From the NCBI RefSeq assembly GCF_001279005.1, contig NZ_LGCN01000194.1, positions 39,573 through 103,572 of the forward strand: a DNA stretch of 64,000 nucleotides. Reading direction: 5' to 3'. The stretch comes from Streptomyces caelestis. GTDB taxonomy: Bacteria > Actinomycetota > Actinomycetes > Streptomycetales > Streptomycetaceae. Position numbers and translations under genes: made by a program. This document shows positions 54,026 through 64,000 of this stretch, piece after piece (positions within the stretch are counted from its first letter, which is position 1; each line of letters begins with the position of its first letter). The notes below the pieces were generated by a model that worked only from the letters and a program-made list of their open reading frames with translations, was not told the origin of the DNA and ran no database searches.

Positions 54026-54098
54026 CCTATCAGAGCCGCTGTAGTCATCGCAGAAATCGTCACTCCGGTGTGTCAGCGCCGTCGCTAGGAGGAGATCC

Positions 54099-55406
54099 AT
54101 GGGCACTTACGGTTCGTTGCGCAGGAAGGCGGTGGCGTCGGCCGCGACCGCCGGCGCGCTGGCACTCGTCGTCGGCTGCGGCGGCAGCGACGACTCGGTC
54201 ACCGGCGGTGGCAAGAAGGACGGCAAGGTCACCATCACCATGGGCCTGTACGGCGTGATGGGCCTCAAGGAGACCGGCCTCCTCGAGCAGTACGAGAAGG
54301 AGAACCCCGACGTCGACATCAAGGCCGAGATCGCCGGTGACGAGCAGACGTACTACACCGCGCTGCAGACCAGACTCGCCGCCGGCAACGGCCTGAAGGA
54401 CATCCAGGGCATCGAGATCGGCCGGGCCAAGGAGATCACCGAGACCCAGGCGGACAAGTTCGCGGACTTCGCGGACACGCCGGGCACCGACCACTTCCTG
54501 CCCTGGAAGGAGTCCCAGATCAGCACCGAGGACGGCAAGGTGCTGGGCCTGGGCACCGACATCGGCCCGATGGCCGTCTGCTACCGCAAGGACTACTTCG
54601 GGCAGGCCGGCCTGCCCACCGACCGCGAAGAGGTCGGCAAGCTGTGGGAGGGCGACTGGAAGAAGTACGTCGAGGTCGGCCGCACCTTCAAGAAGGACTT
54701 CAAGGGCGACAAGGTGGCGTTCACGGACTCGGCCAGCGGCCTGTTCAATGCCATGGTCTACGGCTACCCCGAGCAGTACTACGACGACAAGGGCGAGCTG
54801 ATCTACGACACGAACCCGGCCGTCAAGGAGGCCTGGGGCCTCGCCTCCGACGCCGCGGAGGAGGGGCTGACCGCCAAGCTCCGCCAGTTCCAGCCGGGTT
54901 GGGACCCCGGTCTGGCCAACGGCACGTTCGCGACCGCCGTGTGCCCGGCCTGGATGCTCAGCCACATCAGCGAGAAGGCCGGTGAGGCCAACAAGGGCAA
55001 GTGGGACGTCGCCCGGGCGCCCAAGGGCGCCAACTGGGGCGGGTCCTTCCTCGGCGTGATCGAGAAGAGCCCGGTGAAGGAGGAGGCCAAGAAGCTCGTC
55101 GCCTGGCTGACCGCGCCGGAGCAGCAGGCCCACATCTTCAAGGAGATCGGCAACATCCCGTCCTCCGAGAAGGCCCTGGAGAACCCCGACGTGAAGGACG
55201 CCACGTCGGAGTACTTCGACAACGCCCCGATCGGCCAGATCTTCGGCGCCGCCGCCCAGGAGATCCCCGACAAGCAGGTCCTCGGCCGCAAGGACGGCAC
55301 GATCAAGGACACCTTCTCCCAGGGCCTGGCCCTGGTCGAGCAGGGCACCAAGCGTGACGAGGCGTGGAAGACCACCACGGAGCGCATCGAGAAGGCGGTC
55401 GGCTGA
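54099..55406 (+). CDS. Oligosaccharide ABC transporter substrate-binding lipoprotein (CebE-like)
   Basis: 435 residues. Signal peptide (LRRKAVASAATAGALALVVGC) with a lipobox ending VVGC, so lipidated at about Cys27. A family-1 (MalE-like) solute-binding fold: VTITMGLYGVMGLKETGLLEQYEKENPDVDI, ADFADTPGTDHFLPWKESQIS, GTDIGPMAVCYRKDYF, GWDPGLANGTFATAVCPAW, WLTAPEQQAHIF and NIPSSEKALENPDV. It feeds cello- or beta-glucoside oligosaccharides to the two permeases that follow. ATG at 54099 with AGGAGGAG upstream; the palindromic operator lies about 75 bases upstream. No ATPase gene in the operon, so a shared MsiK-type ATPase is probably used. Confidence 0.88.
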   Translation: MGTYGSLRRKAVASAATAGALALVVGCGGSDDSVTGGGKKDGKVTITMGLYGVMGLKETGLLEQYEKENPDVDIKAEIAGDEQTYYTALQTRLAAGNGLKDIQGIEIGRAKEITETQADKFADFADTPGTDHFLPWKESQISTEDGKVLGLGTDIGPMAVCYRKDYFGQAGLPTDREEVGKLWEGDWKKYVEVGRTFKKDFKGDKVAFTDSASGLFNAMVYGYPEQYYDDKGELIYDTNPAVKEAWGLASDAAEEGLTAKLRQFQPGWDPGLANGTFATAVCPAWMLSHISEKAGEANKGKWDVARAPKGANWGGSFLGVIEKSPVKEEAKKLVAWLTAPEQQAHIFKEIGNIPSSEKALENPDVKDATSEYFDNAPIGQIFGAAAQEIPDKQVLGRKDGTIKDTFSQGLALVEQGTKRDEAWKTTTERIEKAVG

Positions 55407-55499
55407 CCGACCCCTCCTCCGGCCGCCCGGGCCCGCTCGGCATCCCGCCGACGGGCCCGGGCCCCGGCCCACACATCCGCTCTCAGGAAGGAAAGTCCG

Positions 55500-56495
55500 G
55501 TGGCCACCTCCACCACCAAGGCCCCGACCGGCGAGGAGCCGCCGGCCCCGCCCGGCGCGTCGGGCGGCGGGAAGACCGCCCGGCGGCGCAGCGCGCTGCT
55601 GCACCGGCTGGACGTCAAGGGCGCGCCGTTCGCGTTCGTCGCCCCCTTCTTCGTCGTCTTCGCCGCGTTCAGCTTCTACCCCCTCGTCTACACCTCGTGG
55701 ATCTCGCTGCACGACGTGGAACTGGCCACCCTCGACGTCATGGAGTGGGTGGCGTTCGACAACTACGTCGAACTCTGGGGCGACTCGCGGTTCTGGAACG
55801 CGCTGCAGAACACCGTCACCATCGGCGTCATCTCCACGGTGCCGCAGCTGATGATGGCGCTCGGCCTGGCGCACCTGCTCAACTACCGCATGCGCGCCTC
55901 GCTGTTCTTCCGCGTCGCCTCGCTGGTCCCGTACGCCACCTCGGTCGCCGCCGCCGCGCTCGTCTTCACCATGATCTTCGAACGCGACTTCGGCATGATC
56001 AACTGGGCGCTCGGCTCGGTCGGCATCGACCCGGTGGACTGGGAGGCCGACAAGTGGCCCGCCCAGGCGGCGATCTCCACCATCGTCATCTGGCGCTGGA
56101 CCGGCTACAACGCGCTGCTCTACCTGGCCGCCATGCAGGCCATCCCGGCCGAGCGGTACGAGGCGGCGTCCATCGACGGGGCGTCCCGGTGGAAGCAGTT
56201 CACCCACGTCACCGTCCCCGGCATCCGCTCCACCATCGTCTTCACCATCGTGCTCTCCACCATCGGCGCCACCCAGCTCTTCGGTGAGCCGCTGATCTTC
56301 GGCCAGGGACCCAACGGCGTCACCGGCGGCGCCGACAACCAGTACCAGACGCTGGGCCTGCTGCTGTACGAGGAGGGCTGGAAGAACTATCAGATGGGCC
56401 GCTCGGCGACCGTCGCCTGGGCGATGTTCATGCTGCTCGTCCTCGCCTTCGCGGCGCAGCGCCTGATCAAGCGCCTGCGTTCCCGTACGTCCTGA
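55500..56495 (+). CDS. Sugar ABC transporter permease, MalF-like (CebF-like)
   Basis: 331 residues with a long polar N-terminus (Thr/Pro-rich to about residue 38) and six membrane helices (APFFVVFAAFSFYPLVYTSW, TIGVISTVPQLMMALGLAHL, VASLVPYATSVAAAALVFTM, and others). The EAA loop that contacts the ATPase is EAASIDGASRWKQFTHVTVPG. GTG at 55500 with GGAAGGAAAG upstream. It is 93 bp downstream of the lipoprotein gene, with 12 bp to the next permease. It carries no ATPase and depends on a partner encoded elsewhere. Confidence 0.9.
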   Translation: MATSTTKAPTGEEPPAPPGASGGGKTARRRSALLHRLDVKGAPFAFVAPFFVVFAAFSFYPLVYTSWISLHDVELATLDVMEWVAFDNYVELWGDSRFWNALQNTVTIGVISTVPQLMMALGLAHLLNYRMRASLFFRVASLVPYATSVAAAALVFTMIFERDFGMINWALGSVGIDPVDWEADKWPAQAAISTIVIWRWTGYNALLYLAAMQAIPAERYEAASIDGASRWKQFTHVTVPGIRSTIVFTIVLSTIGATQLFGEPLIFGQGPNGVTGGADNQYQTLGLLLYEEGWKNYQMGRSATVAWAMFMLLVLAFAAQRLIKRLRSRTS

Positions 56496-56507
56496 CCTGG
56501 AGTCATC

Positions 56508-58953
<2,446 letters not shown>

Positions 58954-59308
58954 CCCCACGTGCCCGCCGGCCCCCGTGTCACCTGTCCAGGTCACCGGGG
59001 CCGGCGGTGCCACGGACGGCCCGCGCGTCGGCACGACGCGTTTCCAGGGGCCTTCGATACATGCGAACTCCCCTCGCCCCTCCCGGCGTTCGCTCCGCCG
59101 CCTCCGGCCGCGCGGGGCGGCGCCCGGTCCGTACACGCCGCGTCTCCCGCCCGGCCTCCCAGCGACGCGGCGTCTCCCGCCGGGTCTCCCGCCGACGCGG
59201 CGTCTCCCGCCGGGCCTTCCGCTGATGCGGCGCCGCACGCCCGGCCTTCCGCCGACGGGGCGTCTCCCGCCGGGCCGGCCGCCCCCGCGGCGGCCGGCCC
59301 GGCGTCGT
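58954..59308. other. Repeat-bearing gap between bglC-like and bxlR-like stops
   Basis: A 355-base intergenic region between convergent genes. It contains five 30-bp tandem units (59141-59290) and no gene with a ribosome binding site. I saw no simple hairpin terminator; the repeats themselves are G+C-dense and may impede transcription from both sides. Confidence 0.6.
59141..59290. repeat. Five 30-bp tandem repeats
   Basis: Units at 59141, 59171, 59201, 59231 and 59261 in perfect 30-base register, each starting CGTCTCCCGCC(G/C)GG and ending GCGACGCGG or variants. Units differ by up to ten substitutions. Minus-strand translation would give repeats like GDAASAEGPA, but no start codon with an RBS covers it, so this is treated as non-coding. 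Confidence 0.85.
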
Positions 59309-60331
59309 TCAGGCCTTCCTGGGCGGAGCGGTGCTCTGCCGCACCACCAGGTGCGTCGCCAGCTCGATGCGCTGGGCGGCCGTGCCGGGGTCGTCCGGGC
59401 GGAGCAGCATCCGGGCGGCCTCCTCGGCCATGTGCCGCAGCGGCTGGTGGACCGTGGTGAGCGGCGGGCTCGACCACTGCGCCAGCGGTACGTCGTCGTA
59501 GCCGACCACCGACAGGTCCTCCGGCACGCGCAGGCCCTTGACCCGGGCCGCCTCCAGCACGCCGAGCGCCTGGAGGTCGCTGCCCGCGAAGACGGCCGTG
59601 GGCCGGTCCGGACCCTCCAGCAGGTCCATGGCGTGCTCGAAGCCGCCCTGCACGTGGAAGTCGCCGAAGCGCATCAGCCGCGGATCGGTCTCCAGACCCG
59701 CCATGGCCATGGCCGAGCGGTAGCCGTCGAGGCGCGCCAGTGAGCACAGCACGTCCTCGGGCCCGGTGATGATCGCCACCCGCCGGTGCCCCTGCTCGGT
59801 GAGGTGGCGGGTGGCGGCGAGGCCGCCGGCCCAGTTGGCCGAGCCGACCGAGGGCACGTCCGGGTCGGGGTCGCCCGCCGGGTCGATGACGACGAAGGGG
59901 ATGGCCGCCGCCCTGAGCCGCCGCTTGACGTCCTCCGGGAGCGTGGAGAAGACCAGCACGACACCCAGCGGCCTGCGCTGCAGCACGCCCGGGAGCCAGT
60001 CCGGCGCGGGCGCGTGCCGGGTGCCGCTCTCGGTGAGCACCACCGTCGCGCGGTTCTCCCTGGCGACGTTCTCCACGCCCCTGATCAGCTCCATCGCCCA
60101 GACGCTCTCCAGTTCGTGGAAGACGAGCTCGATGAGCGGGGAACGGGACGCCGCCTGGGCGCGCCTGCGGTAGCCGTGGACCTCCAGGAGCCGCTCCACC
60201 TTGGCCCGGGTCGCGCGGGAGACATCCGAACGGCCGTTGAGGACCTTCGAAACTGTCGGCATCGAAACGCCGGCCTCTTTCGCGACCGCGGCCAGGGTCA
60301 CTCTGCCGCTCGCCTCGTCTTCATCGTGCAT
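59309..60331 (-). CDS. bxlR: LacI-family repressor of the bxl-like xylan-oligosaccharide operon (BxlR-like)
   Basis: 340 residues. HTH: VTLAAVAKEAGVSMPTVSKVLNGRSDVSRATRAKVERLL (recognition helix MPTVSKVL); ligand domain with GVVLVFSTLPEDVKRRLRA, FVVIDPAGDPDPDVPSVGSANWAGGLAATRHL, GHRRVAIITGPEDVLCSLARLDGY and TAVFAGSDLQALGVLEAARVKGLRVPEDLSVVGYDDVPLAQW. Divergent from a bxlE/F/G-like importer and a GH3 glycosidase, the layout of bxlR-bxlEFGA loci. CGAAACTTTCG just before the SBP gene is the site such a repressor would bind; the same site lies upstream of xlnB. Inducer is probably a xylo-oligosaccharide. Confidence 0.85.
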   Translation of the reverse strand: MHDEDEASGRVTLAAVAKEAGVSMPTVSKVLNGRSDVSRATRAKVERLLEVHGYRRRAQAASRSPLIELVFHELESVWAMELIRGVENVARENRATVVLTESGTRHAPAPDWLPGVLQRRPLGVVLVFSTLPEDVKRRLRAAAIPFVVIDPAGDPDPDVPSVGSANWAGGLAATRHLTEQGHRRVAIITGPEDVLCSLARLDGYRSAMAMAGLETDPRLMRFGDFHVQGGFEHAMDLLEGPDRPTAVFAGSDLQALGVLEAARVKGLRVPEDLSVVGYDDVPLAQWSSPPLTTVHQPLRHMAEEAARMLLRPDDPGTAAQRIELATHLVVRQSTAPPRKA

Positions 60332-60389
60332 ACCCGCAGGATAGGGCACCGCACGTCGATAACGGTTTGGGTGAGTCCCGTTCCGACCG

Positions 60390-60418
60390 TTGACCGAAAC
60401 ACGGGTCTGACCTACTGT
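60390..60418 (+). promoter_or_regulatory. Promoter of the bxl-like operon
   Basis: TTGACC (60390-60395) and TACTGT (60413-60418) with a 17-nt spacer, 52 bases upstream of the lipoprotein ATG. The spacer holds CGAAAC, a half-site of the operator described downstream. Confidence 0.65.
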
Positions 60419-60447
60419 CCCACGGCATGGACTTTCGGTGATGATGC

Positions 60448-60458
60448 CGAAACTTTCG
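60448..60458. promoter_or_regulatory. BxlR-type operator CGAAACTTTCG
   Basis: Exact 11-bp palindrome located between the promoter and the ribosome binding site of the substrate-binding protein gene, 12 bases before the ATG, with a nearby half-site GGACTTTCGG (60430-60438) upstream. Identical to the site upstream of xlnB (48900-48910). Confidence 0.75.
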
Positions 60459-60469
60459 AAAGGCGAACG

Positions 60470-61774
60470 ATGAAGACACGTGCGCGCTTGCCCAGACTGG
60501 TCGCCTGCGGTGCGACGCTCACCCTCGCACTGAGCCTCTCGGCCTGCGGCGACGGGAACGGCGGGGCGTCGGCGGACGACGGCAAGATCCATGTCCTGGT
60601 CTACGGGGACGCCAGCAACAAGGTCGAGAAGCGGATCGTCGACACGTTCAACAAGACGTCCGACGTCAAGGTCGTCCTCGACACCATCCCCGGCGCGGAC
60701 TACCAGCAGAAGCTGCAGACGATCATCAACACCCCGCAGGCCCCGGACGTCTTCTTCAACTGGGGCGGCGGCAGCATCAAGCCGTTCGTCAAGGCCGGCC
60801 TGCTGATGCCGCTCGACGACTTCATCAAGAAGAACCCGGACCTGGAGAACAAGTTCCTGCCGTCCGTCTTCAACAACGCCGTCGTCGACGGCAAGCCGTA
60901 CGGCGTCCCGATGCGCGGCACCCAGCCGGTCCTGCTCTTCCACAACAAGGCGGTCCTCGCCAAGGCGGGCGTCCAGCCGCCGAAGACCTGGGACGAGCTG
61001 CTCGACGCGGTGAAGAAGCTCAAGGACGAGGGCGTCACGCCGATCGCGCTCGGCGGCGGCGACGTCTGGCCGACGCAGATGTGGTTCCAGTACCTCTACG
61101 ACCGCATCGCCGGCCCGGAGCTGTTCGCGAAGGCCGTCGGGGGCGACAAGAGCGCCTGGGAGAGCGCGGACAGCAAGAAGGCCCTGGACATGATCAGGGA
61201 GCTCGTCGACACCGGCGCCTTCGGCAAGAACTACGACTCCGTCAAGTACACCAACGGCGGCTCGGTCCAGCTGGTGGCCGGGAACAAGGCCGGCTTCGAG
61301 CTGATGGGCTCCTGGTACTACTCCCAGCAGCTCACGGACCACAAGGAGTTCGCCGAGAAGGACCTCGGCTACGGCACCTTCCCGACCGTCGAGGGCGGCA
61401 AGGGCGACCCGGCCAACATCGCCGGCAACACCAACAACTACTACTCGGTGATGAAGAAGACCAAGCACCCCGAGGCCGTCGCCGAGTTCCTGAAGCTCAT
61501 GTACTCCGACGAGTTCGTCAAGGCGCAGCTGGAGATCGGCAACCTGCCGACCACGACCAACACCGACGAGTTCATCGAGACCGCGGGCAACGCCGACTAC
61601 TCGCGCTTCCAGTACGACCTGGTCGCCGACGCCCCGTCGTTCCAGCTGTCCTGGGACCAGGCGTACCCGCAGAAGGCCAGCTCGGACATGCACAAGGCCA
61701 TCCAGCAGTTCTTCAACGGACAGCTCGACACGGACGGCTTCATCAAGGCCATGCAGGCCCTCCCGACCGAGTGA
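60470..61774 (+). CDS. Xylo-oligosaccharide ABC transporter substrate-binding lipoprotein (BxlE-like)
   Basis: 434 residues. Signal peptide with MKTRARLPRLVACG and hydrophobic TLTLALSLSAC, lipobox LSAC, then a family-1 binding fold: HVLVYGDASNKVEKRIVDTF, VVLDTIPGADYQQKLQTII, APDVFFNWGGGSIKPFVKAG, PYGVPMRGTQPVLLFHNKAVL, KTWDELLDAVKKL, and LPTTTNTDEFI. ATG at 60470 with AAAGGCG upstream. A good match to BxlE-type xylobiose receptors in arrangement. First of the importer genes; the permeases follow with 10 bases gap. Confidence 0.88.
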   Translation: MKTRARLPRLVACGATLTLALSLSACGDGNGGASADDGKIHVLVYGDASNKVEKRIVDTFNKTSDVKVVLDTIPGADYQQKLQTIINTPQAPDVFFNWGGGSIKPFVKAGLLMPLDDFIKKNPDLENKFLPSVFNNAVVDGKPYGVPMRGTQPVLLFHNKAVLAKAGVQPPKTWDELLDAVKKLKDEGVTPIALGGGDVWPTQMWFQYLYDRIAGPELFAKAVGGDKSAWESADSKKALDMIRELVDTGAFGKNYDSVKYTNGGSVQLVAGNKAGFELMGSWYYSQQLTDHKEFAEKDLGYGTFPTVEGGKGDPANIAGNTNNYYSVMKKTKHPEAVAEFLKLMYSDEFVKAQLEIGNLPTTTNTDEFIETAGNADYSRFQYDLVADAPSFQLSWDQAYPQKASSDMHKAIQQFFNGQLDTDGFIKAMQALPTE

Positions 61775-61784
61775 CGAACGGCTC

Positions 61785-62741
61785 ATGACGACAAAGATCA
61801 CGAGCGCCCGGCCCGCCGCCGGACCCCGCAAGGGGTCCCGGCGGCGGCCGCCCGCCTCGTCCGCAACAACGGTGGGCCGCCCCGGCTTCGCCTGGGCGCT
61901 GCCCGCCGCAGTGTTCTTCGCCCTCTTCGCGATCGTCCCGCTGATCATGGTGGCGGTGCTGTCCTTCATGAGCTGGGACGGGCTCAGCTCGCCCGAGTTC
62001 GTCGGCACGGACAACTGGTCGCGCCTGATGGACGACCCGGTGATGCTCACGAGTATCTGGCTGACCCTGCTGCTGACCGTGCTCGGCGTGGCCCTCCAGA
62101 CCCCGCTGAGCATCCTGCTCGGCGTCTGGGCCGCCGGCCACCAGCGCAACCGGGCCGTGCTGTCCGTCATCTACTTCATCCCGCTGCTGCTGTCCGCGAC
62201 GGCCGTCTCCGTGCTGTGGCGGGCGCTGCTCGACCCGAACTTCGGCATCCCCGCCGAGGCCTCCTGGCTGTTCGGCGACGGCAACCTGTTCGGAGAGCAG
62301 GCCACCGCCATCGGGGTGCTGGCGTTCGTCAGCACCTGGCAGTTCACCCCGTTCCACACGCTGATCTACCAGGGCGCCGCCCGCGCGATCCCCCAGGTGC
62401 TCTACCAGGCAGCGGAGATCGACGGGGCGGGCCGCTACCGGCAGTTCTTCCACATCACCCTGCCGCAGCTGCGCAACTCGATGATCACCTCGATGATCCT
62501 GATGATCGTCGGCGGCCTGACCACCTTCGAGACGGTCCTCATCCTGACCCAGGGCGGCCCCGGCACCGACACCACCATCAGCGCCTACTACATGTACGAC
62601 AAGGCGTTCAAGAGCTTCGACTACGGCACCGGCTCCGCGATCGCCCTGGTCCTGGTCGTCGCGGCCACGATCATCTCGCTGATCGTCGTCCGGGTCTCCG
62701 GCTACGACAAGATGCGCAGCTCCATGGAGGGTGTGTCATGA
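61785..62741 (+). CDS. Sugar ABC transporter permease, MalF-like (BxlF-like)
   Basis: 318 residues. Six membrane helices (FAWALPAAVFFALFAIVPLIMVAVLSFMSW, IWLTLLLTVLGVALQTPLSILLG, AVLSVIYFIPLLLSATAVSVLW and more). EAA loop: EIDGAGRYRQFFHITLPQL. ATG at 61785, ten bases after the lipoprotein stop; the stop overlaps the next ATG by 4 nt. Needs an ATPase encoded elsewhere. Confidence 0.9.
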   Translation: MTTKITSARPAAGPRKGSRRRPPASSATTVGRPGFAWALPAAVFFALFAIVPLIMVAVLSFMSWDGLSSPEFVGTDNWSRLMDDPVMLTSIWLTLLLTVLGVALQTPLSILLGVWAAGHQRNRAVLSVIYFIPLLLSATAVSVLWRALLDPNFGIPAEASWLFGDGNLFGEQATAIGVLAFVSTWQFTPFHTLIYQGAARAIPQVLYQAAEIDGAGRYRQFFHITLPQLRNSMITSMILMIVGGLTTFETVLILTQGGPGTDTTISAYYMYDKAFKSFDYGTGSAIALVLVVAATIISLIVVRVSGYDKMRSSMEGVS

Positions 62742-63556
62742 GGCGCCGACCGAACTACGTGGCCGGCGTCGGTTCCCTCTTCTGGCTCTTCCTGGTCGGC
62801 CTGCCGCTGTACGTGATGCTCGCCGCGACCCTGCGCACCCGCCAGGACTACGCCGAGAACGGCCCGGTCTCGATCCCGGACAGCTTCACGCTGGACAACT
62901 ACACGGGCGCCTTCGACTCGGGCTTCGGCCAGTACTTCCTCAACACGCTCGTCGTCACCGCCTGCGTGATCGGCATCGTGCTGCTGCTGGTCCCGCCGCT
63001 CGCCTACGCGATCGTTCGCAGCCGCGGCAGGACCACGTCGGCGATCTTCCGGCTCTTCCTGCTCGGCCTCGCCATCCCGGCCCAGGCCGTCATCGTGCCG
63101 ATGTTCTACCTGATCAGCGAAGCCGGGCTGTACGACAACCTGCTGGGCGTCATCCTGCCCACGGCCGCGTTCTGCCTGCCGATGTCGGCGCTGATCCTCA
63201 GCGGCGCGATGCGCGACATCTCGCCGGAGCTGTACGAGGCCATGGCCATGGACGGCGCCACCCCGCGGCGCATGTTCTTCCAGCTCGTGCTGCCGCTGTC
63301 GCGCGGCGGACTGTCCACGATCGTGGTCTTCTCCGCGCTCCAGGCGTGGAACGGCTTCCTGTTCCCGCTCGTCCTGACCCAGTCCGACTCCACCAAGGTG
63401 GTCACCCTGGGTCTGTACAACTTCCAGACCGAACACGGCATCGACATCCCCGGTCTGCTGGGAGCCGTGGTGCTGTCCATGGTGCCCATCCTGCTCGTCT
63501 ACCTGTTCGCCCGTCGCGCCCTGGTCCAGGGGCTGATGGGCGTGGGAGGAAAGTGA
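62738..63556 (+). CDS. Sugar ABC transporter permease, MalG-like (BxlG-like)
   Basis: 272 residues, six helices (VAGVGSLFWLFLVGLPLYVMLAAT, FLNTLVVTACVIGIVLLLVPPLAYAIV, IFRLFLLGLAIPAQAVIVPMFYL and so on). EAA loop: EAMAMDGATPRRMFFQLVLPL. Starts with ATG overlapping the BxlF-like stop and ends with a GTGA overlap into the GH3 gene, so permease and glycosidase are translationally coupled. Confidence 0.9.
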   Translation: MRRRPNYVAGVGSLFWLFLVGLPLYVMLAATLRTRQDYAENGPVSIPDSFTLDNYTGAFDSGFGQYFLNTLVVTACVIGIVLLLVPPLAYAIVRSRGRTTSAIFRLFLLGLAIPAQAVIVPMFYLISEAGLYDNLLGVILPTAAFCLPMSALILSGAMRDISPELYEAMAMDGATPRRMFFQLVLPLSRGGLSTIVVFSALQAWNGFLFPLVLTQSDSTKVVTLGLYNFQTEHGIDIPGLLGAVVLSMVPILLVYLFARRALVQGLMGVGGK

Positions 63557-64000
63557 CTGCCGACGTGGCCGTAGAGACCACCCCCGAAGCCCCCCTCTGG
63601 AACGATCCCGACCGCCCCCTCGCCGCCAGGGTCGACGCGCTCATCGCCGCGATGACCCTGGACGAGAAGATCGCGCAGCTGTACGGCGTGTGGGTCGGCG
63701 CGTCCGCCAACGGCGGCGAAGTCGCCCCGCACCAGCACGACATGGAGGAGGCCGTCGACCTCGACGCGCTCCTGCCCGTCGGACTGGGCCAGCTGACCCG
63801 CCCCTTCGGCACCGCCCCCGTCGACCCGGCGCTCGGCGCGCTCTCCCTGCTGCGCACCCAGTCCCGCATCACCTCGGCGAACCGCTTCGGCATCCCCGCC
63901 GTCGCGCACGAGGAGTGTCTGGCCGGTTTCGCCGCCTGGGGCGCCACCGCCTATCCCGTCCCGCTGTCCTGGGGCGCCACCTTCGACCCCGACGTGGTGC
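63553..64000 (+). CDS. bxlA: GH3 glycoside hydrolase, beta-xylosidase/beta-glucosidase type (C-terminus beyond window)
   Basis: 149 codons visible. The N-terminal GH3 barrel begins with LWNDPDRPLAARVDALIAAMTLDEKIAQLYG (the MTLEEKIAQ motif), then GLGQLTRPFG, and NRFGIPAVAHEECLAGFAAWGATAYPVPLSWGATFDPDVV, where the HEE..G segment is typical of bacterial beta-xylosidases. No signal peptide, so probably cytosolic. Nucleophile Asp lies beyond the cut. GTG at 63553 overlaps the permease stop (GTGA). Fits BxlA of the bxlEFGA operon; glucosidase versus xylosidase is not decidable from this part. Confidence 0.88.
   Translation, partial: MTADVAVETTPEAPLWNDPDRPLAARVDALIAAMTLDEKIAQLYGVWVGASANGGEVAPHQHDMEEAVDLDALLPVGLGQLTRPFGTAPVDPALGALSLLRTQSRITSANRFGIPAVAHEECLAGFAAWGATAYPVPLSWGATFDPDVV

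Noticed and set aside
59141-59290. CRISPR array
   Set aside because: Units are contiguous 30-mers with no spacers, and there are no cas genes.

Overview
This is a very GC-rich window with strong third-position G/C bias, GTG and TTG starts, 4-nt ATGA/GTGA gene overlaps, and gene families typical of Streptomyces: FxSxx-COOH RiPP system, monomeric isocitrate dehydrogenase, XlnB/AxeA pair, Rv1733c-type membrane protein, many LacI and Gfo/Idh/MocA proteins. I read it as a Streptomyces chromosome segment. Both window edges cut a gene: a ClC channel on the left and a GH3 glycosidase on the right.

Layout. (1) 1-13,004: a ClC-type chloride channel, then a RiPP operon on the plus strand (precursor peptide, radical SAM/SPASM cyclophane maturase, HExxH peptide hydroxylase). 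It converges on a four-gene minus-strand operon (trypsin-like protease, VMAP-type adaptor, MoxR ATPase, giant vWA/NB-ARC/TPR protein) joined throughout by 4-nt overlaps. Together they look like a RiPP coupled to a vWA-MoxR-VMAP conflict or signalling module, and this is the most unusual system here. (2) 13,638-15,170: a membrane-anchored EEP-fold phosphatase and a dead aldo/keto reductase fragment. (3) 15,183-25,943: a myo-inositol catabolic locus with two divergent operons. The minus strand has iolC-like, aldolase, iolB, iolD and a GntR regulator; the plus strand has an ABC importer, iolE and iolG. The iolC-like gene is strikingly degenerate. (4) 26,004-33,230: a second sugar or cyclitol cluster (Fe/2OG oxygenase, SDR, two Gfo/Idh/MocA enzymes, LacI regulator), a TMEM175-type channel and another Gfo/Idh/MocA enzyme. 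(5) 33,420-34,575: tRNA-Pro(GGG) flanked by gene debris.

(6) 34,576-48,832: housekeeping and envelope functions. These are an N-formylglutamate amidohydrolase family protein, DUF5713, monomeric NADP-isocitrate dehydrogenase, an MscS channel, an ABC exporter behind a SoxR/MerR-like promoter, a NarL-type two-component system followed by a small secreted protein and fused SecDF, two DksA/TraR-type zinc proteins with an orphan MreB-like actin, and an Rv1733c-type membrane protein. (7) 48,836-64,000: a plant-polysaccharide island. It holds xylanase XlnB and acetylxylan esterase AxeA with near-identical binding modules, then two parallel loci built as LacI repressor / lipoprotein / permease / permease / glycosidase. 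The first is ceb-like with a GH1 beta-glucosidase; the second is bxl-like with a GH3 enzyme. Neither encodes its own ATPase. The 11-bp palindrome CGAAACTTTCG lies upstream of both the xylanase and the bxl-like operon, which suggests one xylan regulon. A few small DUF proteins (DUF2267, DUF6343, DUF2795) separate the esterase from the first LacI locus.

Small or hidden features: a 22-codon ORF with a strong ribosome binding site divergent from xlnB, five 30-bp tandem repeats after the GH1 gene, several perfect hairpin terminators, and clear promoter/operator pairs in the iol, ceb-like, bxl-like and exporter regions. Family assignments rest on motifs and remembered family features; no database search was run.
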